From positions 1 to 5,330 of the forward strand of contig JAISHJ010000087.1 in NCBI GenBank assembly GCA_031262625.1: a stretch of 5,330 bases of DNA. Reading direction: 5' to 3'. Under the pieces are notes generated by a model. The model ran no database searches and was not told the DNA's origin. It saw nothing but the letters and a program-made list of their open reading frames with translations. A program made the position numbers and the translations under genes. Position 1 is the stretch's first letter. Each line of letters begins with the position of its first letter. Source of the stretch: Ruminococcus sp. Lineage in GTDB: Bacteria; Bacillota; Clostridia; Oscillospirales; Ruminococcaceae. This document shows, one piece after another, positions 1 to 5,304 of this stretch.

Positions 1-447
1 GTTTTGGAAAAAATCGCAGAAAATGAAGAAAAAGCGGCGATTTTTGTACACTTAGGGGATTGTGAAACGGAGGTTAACCTTTTCAGGCGAAAGAATCCTT
101 CTGTTGATATGAGGTATGTGAGGGGGAACAATGACTACTATAGCAATGCGCCGCTGTCGTTGGTAGTTGATGTGCCGGGGGCGCGGATATTTTGTGCGCA
201 CGGAAACAGGCATAACGTTTATTCCGGGACTGAAATTATAGCGGCGGCGGCGCGAAATCTTGACTGCGTCGTAGCTTGTTTCGGGCATACTCACAGATAC
301 TTTGAAACTTATGAAGACGGGCTTTATATCTTAAATCCGGGAAGCTGTGCGAGACCGCGTGATTCGCTTACGCCTACCTATGCTTTTATAGATATTACTC
401 CCTCGGGAATTGTTATCGGGAAAAAGGAAATAATACATTCACAATAA
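1..447 (+). CDS. YfcE/MJ0936-type metallophosphoesterase, 5' end missing
   Basis: This is the C-terminal 148 residues of a small calcineurin-like phosphoesterase, a cytoplasmic enzyme that uses two bound metal ions (usually Mn2+) to hydrolyse phosphodiesters; the physiological substrate of this family is generally unsettled. Counting from base 1, the metal-site motifs appear in family order: HLGDCE (17-22, metal-bridging D20), GNND (42-45, the GNHD motif with H replaced by N), CAHGN (65-69), GHTH (95-98) and the NPGS turn (112-115). The family's first motif, an SDTHG-like stretch near the N-terminus, is absent because the frame is open across the left edge; roughly 15-25 residues should lie upstream. 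The TTG at base 4 has no ribosome binding site and is not taken as a start. In many Firmicutes this gene follows the RdgB-type dITP/XTP pyrophosphatase gene, which cannot be tested here. No terminator hairpin is visible after the stop, and the next promoter begins 26 bases later. The family call is firm; the specific function is not. Confidence 0.93.
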   Translation, partial: VLEKIAENEEKAAIFVHLGDCETEVNLFRRKNPSVDMRYVRGNNDYYSNAPLSLVVDVPGARIFCAHGNRHNVYSGTEIIAAAARNLDCVVACFGHTHRYFETYEDGLYILNPGSCARPRDSLTPTYAFIDITPSGIVIGKKEIIHSQ

Positions 448-473
448 GTTTACAATTAATCTAAAAAAGGCGG

Positions 474-502
474 TTGACAGTCGAAAATAAGTGTATCATA
501 AT
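474..502 (+). promoter_or_regulatory. Sigma-A-type promoter for the 56-residue small protein
   Basis: A perfect -35 TTGACA lies at 474-479 and a -10 CATAAT (5 of 6 consensus positions) at 497-502, with the optimal 17-bp spacer. Transcription would start near base 509 and give a leader of about 38 nt before the ATG at 547. A competing -10 reading, TATCAT at 494-499, has a poor 14-bp spacer. The site is only 26 bases after the phosphoesterase stop codon, so the small gene can be transcribed independently of it. Confidence 0.75.
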
Positions 503-546
503 ATAGAAGTAGAGCAAGCGCAAGCTTTGAGAAAGGTGGGGAGGTC

Positions 547-717
547 ATGGATGACGTGAATATGGGCGATGTTACTATGCGGATGTATGAAGATGCCATA
601 AAATCCACAAAAGATAATATTAAGCTTGAACTGCTTAATGAAATCCTTAATCTGAAAGAAGCCGGAAAATCCAAAGAAGAAATACTTGATGTACTTGAAG
701 CAGAACTTAGAAAATAA
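547..717 (+). CDS. Small acidic helical protein of unknown function (56 aa)
   Basis: I do not recognise this protein and assign no function. It has 56 residues, from MDDVNMGDVT to EAELRK. It is rich in Glu, Asp, Lys and Leu, contains no Cys, Trp, Pro, His, Phe or Gln, and has no signal peptide or membrane segment, so it is probably cytoplasmic. From about residue 11 it reads as amphipathic helices: residues 13-38, a turn at EAGKS (38-42), then a C-terminal helix (43-56). The start at 547 is chosen because a very strong Shine-Dalgarno region (AAAGGTGG at 532-539, followed by GGAGGT at 540-545) sits just upstream; in-frame ATGs at 562, 577 and 583 have none. The gene is framed by its own consensus promoter and its own terminator, which argues strongly that it is real and well expressed as a single-gene unit. 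Its acidic helical make-up would suit a small adaptor or regulator, but that is only a guess. Confidence 0.8.
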   Translation: MDDVNMGDVTMRMYEDAIKSTKDNIKLELLNEILNLKEAGKSKEEILDVLEAELRK

Positions 718-751
718 AAACAAAAGCCTTATGCTAAAAAACATACCATAA

Positions 752-785
752 AAAAGAGAGTTAGCTTTACAACTCTCTTTTATTT
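752..785 (+). terminator. Intrinsic terminator after the small protein gene
   Basis: An 11-bp perfect inverted repeat, AAAAGAGAGTT (752-762) and AACTCTCTTTT (771-781), encloses an 8-nt loop and runs into the T-rich stretch CTTTTATTT. The symmetrical A-rich and T-rich ends mean it could also work on the opposite strand. It ends the small-protein transcript 35 bases after the stop and separates it from the MCP gene. Confidence 0.75.
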
Positions 786-810
786 CAAGTATAAATTTCT
801 GTTATAACTC

Positions 811-839
811 TTGACATTTCAAAAGATAAATGTTATACT
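811..839 (+). promoter_or_regulatory. Extended -10 sigma-A-type promoter for the MCP gene
   Basis: A -35 TTGACA at 811-816 and a -10 TATACT at 834-839 are separated by 17 bp, and a TG at 831-832 makes this an extended -10 element (TGnTATACT). The start would be near base 846, giving a leader of about 43 nt. Chemoreceptor genes in motile Firmicutes are often read by the flagellar sigma factor; no match to that type (TAAA, then GCCGATA-like) is seen here. This points to housekeeping expression. Confidence 0.78.
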
Positions 840-888
840 GTAAATAGGAAAATACGCGCCCCGGAAAAAATTTGGAAGTATTAAAAAT

Positions 889-930
889 ATGAGTAAACTA
901 AGCCTTAATTTGAGTAAACTAAGCCTTAAT
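889..930 (+). repeat. 21-bp tandem duplication over the MCP start codon
   Basis: Bases 889-909 and 910-930 are the same 21-bp unit, differing only at the first base (ATG in copy 1, TTG in copy 2). It encodes MSKLSLN followed by LSKLSLN. The unit is a multiple of three, so gain or loss keeps the frame. The near-identity suggests a recent duplication. Only the first copy has a Shine-Dalgarno-like GGAAG at normal distance. Confidence 0.9.
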
Positions 931-3048
931 CTGTCAATTAAGATACTTATAGCGGTAGGAATCGCGCTCGCGCTTATTATGGGGCAGAGCATCATTTTTG
1001 CGGAGTCTACACTTGGAATACGCATATTTATGGGCATAGTAACGGTGCTTTTCGCGGCGGCGGGTGTAGCTATATTTACATATTTCACTATCAATAAGCT
1101 TATAGCAAAACCTATCAGCGACGTTACGGACGCGGCTGTTAAGCTTGCGCAGGGGGACATGAACATCACCGTTGAGGGCGATTTTGAAGGCGAAATGAGC
1201 CTTCTTGCCGATGCGGTTCTCGATATATCCGTAGATATTAAAAAGCAGTCGGACATTTTGGCAACAATTGCCGATTCTGACTACACCGCCGCTATTACCG
1301 TACGCTCCCCGCTCGATAAAATGAACCTCGCTCTTGAGAGCATGATTAATGCGGTTTCGCTTTCGATAGGTACTATTCAAGACGCTACAGACGGCGTTTC
1401 GGGAGAAGCGGCGGAGATTGATGCTGTGTCAAAGCGGCTTGCGAAGCGTGCTTCCGACCAAGCTGTTACTATTAAGGCGCTTTCGGAGAATGTCGAAAAA
1501 GTAGAAAGCGCGGCGGAAGATAATGTAACCGCAGCTGTGGGGACACTTGCGAAGGTTGCCGAAACGGACAAGCTTACTGCGGCGGCAGAAAATGCAATGA
1601 AAAAGATGGTAGGAGCGATGCGTGATATTGACGCGCGCTCGAAAGATATATCGAAAGTAATTCAGGTAATTGAAGACATCGCTTTCCAGACCAATATTTT
1701 GGCACTTAATGCTTCGATTGAAGCGGCGAGGGCAGGGGAAGCGGGGCTTGGCTTCTCGGTAGTTGCGGACGAAGTCGGTGGGCTTGCGCTTAAGTCTGCG
1801 GAAGCGGCAAAATCTACCGCTTCGCTTATAGACTCAAGTCTGCGGAGCGTTCGCGAGGGCAACCAAATTGTGCGGACGGTTAACGCCAGTCTTAAAGCGG
1901 TTTCTAACATTTCCGAAGAGAATATCGAGTATATTACGAAACTAAAGAACGATTCCGAACGTCAAAGCCATTCTATAGCTGAAATTACAAGGCAGATTGA
2001 CGAACTTTCGGAGATAGTGCAGGAAAATGCGGCTACAGCAGAGGAAGCGGCGGCATCTTCATCCGAAATGAGCGGACACGTTGCGGAACTTAATAAGGTT
2101 ACAAAAAGCTTTAAGGTTAAGGACACCTCTGAAATACGTGCGGCGCAAAATCGCGCTATGCAGAGCGGTTTCGGCGGCAGTTTCGGCGGTAATAATTTCG
2201 GCGGTAATAATTTCGGCGGAAATAATTTCGGCGGCGGCAACAGTTTCGGCGGCAATAATAATTTCGGCGGAAATACATACTCCGCGCCTCAGCAGGACTT
2301 CGGCATACCTTCTTCTGTAGGCTTCGGCGGTCTCTTTGATGACGGTCCGTCAGCACCTGCGGCTTCGGCGCCTGCTTCGTCAGGCTCTGCTCCTGCAAAT
2401 CAAAATAGTTACAGCAGTCTGTTTGATGACGACGGTCCGGCAGTAAATACGGACGGTTACGGCGGTCTGTTTGATGATGACGAGCCGGAAGAATATGAAT
2501 CCTCTTTCGGAACGCCTGCGGCTTCTGCTCCGGCGGCGGCTGCACAGAATTACGGTGGTCTTTTTGATGATGGTCCGGCAAACGAAGCACCTAAACAAAA
2601 TTACGGCGGACTTTTTGATGATGAGCCTGTAGAGGAAAAACCTGCACAGAATTACGGCGGTCTTTTTGACGACGGTCCTGTAGAGGAAGCACCTAAGCAA
2701 AATTACGGCGGTCTCTTTGATGATGGTCCGGCAGAGGAAGCACCTAAGCAAAATTACGGCGGTCTTTTTGACGACGAGCCGGCAGAAGAAGCACCTAAAC
2801 AGAATTACGGCGGTTTATTTGATGACGAGCCGGCAGAAGAAGCACCCGCCGCACCCGCGGGCGCACCCGCTACGCAAAACTACGGCGGACTTTTCGACGA
2901 CGACCCTGTAGAGTCTGCGACGGAAGAAGCACCTACCATTTCCGAAGGCTCTAAATACGGTGGTTTGTTTGACGAAATTACGGAAGATATCGACTTCGCA
3001 AACCCCTCTAAACCTCAGGATAACTACGGCGGACTCTTCGACGACTAA
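889..3048 (+). CDS. Methyl-accepting chemotaxis protein with long repetitive C-terminal tail (719 aa)
   Basis: This is a transmembrane chemoreceptor-type protein that would form dimers and signal to the CheA kinase through CheW. Membrane segments lie at about 18-37 and 46-68, joined by only about 8 residues, so there is no extracellular ligand domain. A HAMP domain follows (about 68-118, with KPISDVTDAAVKLAQGDM), then a second HAMP-like unit (about 119-160, with IADSDYT and SPLDKMNLALESM). The coiled-coil signalling domain spans about 165-410. Its hairpin tip is at about 262-300 (IAFQTNILALNASIEAARAG), and the likely methylation region on the descending helix includes TAEEAAASS at 383-391. 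The tip reads GLGF and EVGGLA where most relatives have GRGF and EVRxLA. Residues 411-719 form a disordered-looking tail: seven FGG motifs (428-461), then twelve [Y/F]GGLFDD-type motifs (479-719). The start at 889 has GGAAG 10 bases upstream (874-878); its first 21 bases are duplicated at once, so TTG at 910 is a less likely start. The MCP assignment is secure; stimulus and tail function are unknown. Confidence 0.95.
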   Translation: MSKLSLNLSKLSLNLSIKILIAVGIALALIMGQSIIFAESTLGIRIFMGIVTVLFAAAGVAIFTYFTINKLIAKPISDVTDAAVKLAQGDMNITVEGDFEGEMSLLADAVLDISVDIKKQSDILATIADSDYTAAITVRSPLDKMNLALESMINAVSLSIGTIQDATDGVSGEAAEIDAVSKRLAKRASDQAVTIKALSENVEKVESAAEDNVTAAVGTLAKVAETDKLTAAAENAMKKMVGAMRDIDARSKDISKVIQVIEDIAFQTNILALNASIEAARAGEAGLGFSVVADEVGGLALKSAEAAKSTASLIDSSLRSVREGNQIVRTVNASLKAVSNISEENIEYITKLKNDSERQSHSIAEITRQIDELSEIVQENAATAEEAAASSSEMSGHVAELNKVTKSFKVKDTSEIRAAQNRAMQSGFGGSFGGNNFGGNNFGGNNFGGGNSFGGNNNFGGNTYSAPQQDFGIPSSVGFGGLFDDGPSAPAASAPASSGSAPANQNSYSSLFDDDGPAVNTDGYGGLFDDDEPEEYESSFGTPAASAPAAAAQNYGGLFDDGPANEAPKQNYGGLFDDEPVEEKPAQNYGGLFDDGPVEEAPKQNYGGLFDDGPAEEAPKQNYGGLFDDEPAEEAPKQNYGGLFDDEPAEEAPAAPAGAPATQNYGGLFDDDPVESATEEAPTISEGSKYGGLFDEITEDIDFANPSKPQDNYGGLFDD
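2167..2274 (+). repeat. Gly/Asn-rich FGG repeats in the MCP tail
   Basis: This encodes MCP residues 427-462. Seven FGG motifs occur with F at residues 428, 432, 437, 442, 447, 453 and 459, mostly separated by Asn-Asn. The central copies form a 15-bp unit (NNFGG). The composition is low-complexity and aromatic-spaced, as in flexible or condensate-forming segments. It begins right after the signalling domain and may act as a flexible spacer before the LFDD repeats; that role is inference. Confidence 0.88.
2320..3045 (+). repeat. Twelve [Y/F]GGLFDD-type motifs in the MCP tail, with a 51-bp tandem core
   Basis: This encodes MCP residues 478-719. Motifs, placed by their aromatic residue, are at 479, 508 (variant YSSLFDDD), 524, 555, 572, 589, 606, 623, 640, 665, 690 (variant YGGLFDE) and 713. 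The last motif forms the exact C-terminus. Copies 555-640 have a strict 17-residue period, seen in DNA as six 51-bp units from 2548 to 2853, with unit consensus NYGGLFDD[G/E]P[A/V]EEAPKQ. Gly, Leu and Asp codons vary between copies (GGT/GGC/GGA, CTT/CTC/TTA, GAT/GAC) while the core amino acids do not. Spacers are rich in Pro, Ala and Glu, so the region is acidic and probably disordered. Confidence 0.92.
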
Positions 3049-3056
3049 AATTACTC

Positions 3057-3088
3057 AAACGCCCGAACAGACCGTTCGGGCGTTTTTT
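3057..3088 (+). terminator. Strong intrinsic terminator after the MCP gene
   Basis: A perfect 12-bp stem pairs AAACGCCCGAAC (3057-3068) with GTTCGGGCGTTT (3074-3085) around a 5-nt loop (AGACC). A six-T run at 3083-3088 follows the GC core. It begins 9 bases after the MCP stop codon and separates the MCP from the efflux adaptor, which has its own promoter 15 bases later. Confidence 0.93.
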
Positions 3089-3102
3089 AACCAAATTGTA
3101 AC

Positions 3103-3131
3103 TTGACAGCAGATAGTATTTGTTGTATAAT
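3103..3131 (+). promoter_or_regulatory. Perfect-consensus sigma-A promoter for the efflux adaptor
   Basis: TTGACA at 3103-3108 and TATAAT at 3126-3131 are both exact consensus with a 17-bp spacer. The start would be near 3138, leaving a leader of about 100 nt before the ATG at 3239. The leader is AT-rich with no clear hairpin, riboswitch or operator that I can identify. A promoter this strong would often need a repressor if the gene were conditional, but no clear inverted repeat overlaps it. Confidence 0.85.
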
Positions 3132-3238
3132 ATCAATATTGCCATTTCTACGTTAATATTCATTCCGCTTTCATAAAATTATCAAAAATATATGCTATTA
3201 TTTAATATAGTAAAGTTAAAGGACCGGTGTAAAAATTC

Positions 3239-5218
3239 ATGAAAAAAAGGTACATTATTATCCCTGTGGTGGTTGCCGCAGTTTTGGGAATCGGGGGTTG
3301 CTTTGTTTACTCCTACAATGTAGGTATGCAGACCCTAAATTCCATGAACGGTGTACAGACCGAACAAGTAAAGCGGCAGGACCTTAAAAACTACATAACC
3401 GCTTCCGGCACAATCGAAAGTTCAGACGTTAATAAAGTATATTCTGACCTTCTTTATGCAGTACAGTCCGTTAATGTAGAAGTCGGGGACAGGGTTAAAC
3501 AGGGTGATATTCTCTGTACGATTGATACAGAAACCCTTGAGCAGAAAATTTCCGAGCAGGAAGCCGCTATAGAAACTTCCGACCAAAACACTTCCTACAC
3601 TATTACAGATGCCGAAAAGGCTTATAATGATGCTCTTGCGGACTATGAAAACAACGAAAATACCCAGATTATCTCCGCGCAAAATGCTCTCGATAACGCC
3701 GAAACTGCTCTCACCGCCGCTCGAAAAGCTTACGATGATGCTGTGAAGAAAAAAGGCACTTCCGAAGACACCTCCCTCGAGTCTGCGAAACTCTCCCTCG
3801 AATCCGCTAAAGTCAGCGTGAAAAACGCCCAAAAGGCTTATGATGATGCGGTTAAGAACCAAAAGGAAGAGGATTACTACTCCATAAAGCAGATTAAAGA
3901 TGCTTATGATGATGCGAAAGAAGTTTACGACAAGGCGCGTTCCTCCAAGAGCGGCGACGAAATCGCCGAAGCGCGTGAAGAATACGAACTTGCATTGCAG
4001 ATTTACACTAATTATCTGAACAATCAAGATTCTATCCCGGTAGGAATGTCCCTCTCCGACTACGCTTCCGCTATGCAGTCCGCTAAACAAAAGATTGCTA
4101 CCCTTACAGAACTTTATAACGTTGAAACAGCAGACGACAACCTCGAAGAAGCTAAAAAGGCTTACGACACTGCTAAGAAGCAGATTGATGACGGAAACAA
4201 ATCCGCTGTAGAACAGACCGAAAATGCTCTCGAAGCCGCTAATCGTCAGCTTGAATCCGCCGAACTTCAATACAACGCCACTCTCACAGGCAACACCGAT
4301 ACTTTAGACAGTCTCGAAACTCAACTCGAAAACGCTCAGACTGCCTATTCAAAGGCTAAAAACAGCTATGACCTCACGGTTTTGTCGGTAGTCGACAGCC
4401 TCGACACCCTTAAAACTCAAGCGCAGAGAGCACGCGACCGCTCCGACAACACCTCCGCGCAAGTCGCTCTCGAAAACCTCTACGACCAACTCGAGGAAGC
4501 TACTATCACAGCCCCCTGTGACGGCGTTGTAACCTACGAAAATGTAGCAGAGGGAATCGCTCCCACAGGCGTGCTTTTCGTTATCGAAGACCCTGCCGAT
4601 TTAATAATTAACGTTGCTATTTCCGAATACGATATTCCGAACGTCTCCACAGATCTCAAATGTGAAATCGTTCCCAACGCAATGACCGACCTATCCTACG
4701 ACGGCATTATCGAAACTATCGCACCCGCCGCTTCAAAAGCCGCTACAGGCGATGATGCCGGCACAGGCTCCTTCAAAGCCACCATTGCAGTAACTAACGC
4801 CGACGCCAAACTCCTAATCGGTATGACTGCCCGCGTCAACATTATCCTCGAAGAGGAAAAAGACGTCCTCACCGTCTCCTCCGACATAATAAGTCATGAC
4901 GACAAGGGCGATTTCGTTTACGCCGCAATCAAAGTTGAAGACGCAACCGCTGCCCAGACAGGCGGTCTCATCTCCTCCTATCAAGCCAAGAAAGTCTACG
5001 TTACAGTAGGTCTCGAAACTTCCTTCTACGCCGCAATTACACCGGTAACCCCCGGCGAATTAGACGACAACTCCCTCCTCCTAACCCGCCCCGACGGCAT
5101 AACAGACGGTCAGACCATTACAGTTATGGACCAAACCGCCCTCGCCGGCATGACCGGCGGTAGCGCAATGCCCGCAGGTATGGGCGGAGGTCCCGGCGGT
5201 CCCGCCCCCGTAATGTAA
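3239..5218 (+). CDS. HlyD/MacA-family membrane fusion protein (efflux adaptor), 659 aa
   Basis: This is the extracytoplasmic adaptor of an efflux system, probably partnered in Firmicutes with a MacB/FtsX-type ABC permease and ATPase. An N-terminal anchor follows MKKR (hydrophobic 5-25); IGGC at 18-21 faintly resembles a lipobox. The lipoyl-like domain is split: N-half about 61-100 (VNVEVGDRVKQGDILCTID), C-half about 421-450 (ATITAPCDGVVTYENVAEG). Between them lies a charged Ala-rich coiled coil of about 320 residues with five AY[D/N]xA motifs (at 128, 164, 200, 222, 308) and a likely turn near 261-271 (SIPVG). A beta-barrel domain (about 452-540, including LLIGMTARVNI) and a membrane-proximal domain (about 541-630) follow, then a Gly/Met/Pro-rich tail (636-659). 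The coiled coil is far longer than in classic MacA. ATG 3239 is the only reasonable start: an in-frame stop at 3230-3232 precedes it. Its ribosome site is weak (AAAGGA is 15 bases away; GGTG at 3226-3229 is 9 away). No partner gene lies in the window. Transported substrate is unknown. Confidence 0.92.
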   Translation: MKKRYIIIPVVVAAVLGIGGCFVYSYNVGMQTLNSMNGVQTEQVKRQDLKNYITASGTIESSDVNKVYSDLLYAVQSVNVEVGDRVKQGDILCTIDTETLEQKISEQEAAIETSDQNTSYTITDAEKAYNDALADYENNENTQIISAQNALDNAETALTAARKAYDDAVKKKGTSEDTSLESAKLSLESAKVSVKNAQKAYDDAVKNQKEEDYYSIKQIKDAYDDAKEVYDKARSSKSGDEIAEAREEYELALQIYTNYLNNQDSIPVGMSLSDYASAMQSAKQKIATLTELYNVETADDNLEEAKKAYDTAKKQIDDGNKSAVEQTENALEAANRQLESAELQYNATLTGNTDTLDSLETQLENAQTAYSKAKNSYDLTVLSVVDSLDTLKTQAQRARDRSDNTSAQVALENLYDQLEEATITAPCDGVVTYENVAEGIAPTGVLFVIEDPADLIINVAISEYDIPNVSTDLKCEIVPNAMTDLSYDGIIETIAPAASKAATGDDAGTGSFKATIAVTNADAKLLIGMTARVNIILEEEKDVLTVSSDIISHDDKGDFVYAAIKVEDATAAQTGGLISSYQAKKVYVTVGLETSFYAAITPVTPGELDDNSLLLTRPDGITDGQTITVMDQTALAGMTGGSAMPAGMGGGPGGPAPVM

Positions 5219-5262
5219 CGAGTACGCTTTAGAACCGGGGAACTGTGTACGGGGATCATTCG

Positions 5263-5304
5263 CTGGGGGGGAGAGGAGCGGTGACCCGCCCCTCTCCCCC
5301 CCAG
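5263..5304. repeat. 19-bp GC-rich inverted repeat with TGAC loop
   Basis: CTGGGGGGGAGAGGAGCGG (5263-5281) pairs with CCGCCCCTCTCCCCCCCAG (5286-5304) around a 4-nt loop, with one A-C mismatch (5277/5290). It begins 45 bases after the adaptor stop. No T-run follows in the window, so it is not a canonical intrinsic terminator on the + strand. It could be a dispersed intergenic repeat, a transcript-stabilising hairpin or an attenuator before a downstream transporter gene. The rest of 5219-5330 shows no coding frame I would support. Confidence 0.85.

Noticed and set aside
456..744. Two hydrophobic minus-strand frames opposite the small protein
   Set aside because: They run through the promoter and strong ribosome site of the + strand gene, and the Phe/Ile-rich sequence is what AT-rich antisense of Lys/Glu codons gives.
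1962..2255. Pro/Lys/Leu-rich repetitive open frame on the minus strand
   Set aside because: The repeats are the reverse complement of the FGG codons in the MCP tail, so it is a shadow of that low-complexity DNA.
2081..2320. Second + strand frame inside the MCP (79 codons)
   Set aside because: It lies out of frame within the MCP coding sequence; its Ala/Ile/Ser-rich repeats are the shifted reading of the FGG repeat.
2156..2751. Overlapping Arg/Cys-rich minus-strand frames antisense to the MCP tail
   Set aside because: These are shadow frames kept open by the 51-bp repeats; they have no recognisable domain or ribosome site.
2548..2853. CRISPR-like array suggested by regular 51-bp periodicity
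   Set aside because: Units are contiguous coding repeats in one frame, with synonymous variation and no unique spacers.
3132..3238. Riboswitch or attenuator in the adaptor leader
   Set aside because: The ~100-nt leader is AT-rich, with no convincing stem, aptamer motif or terminator/antiterminator pair by eye.
3422..4270. 282-codon open frame on the minus strand inside the efflux adaptor
   Set aside because: It is antisense to a clear coiled-coil coding region; its Phe/Ser/Val/Gly-rich translation reflects the repetitive sense codons, and no family features or start signals are seen.
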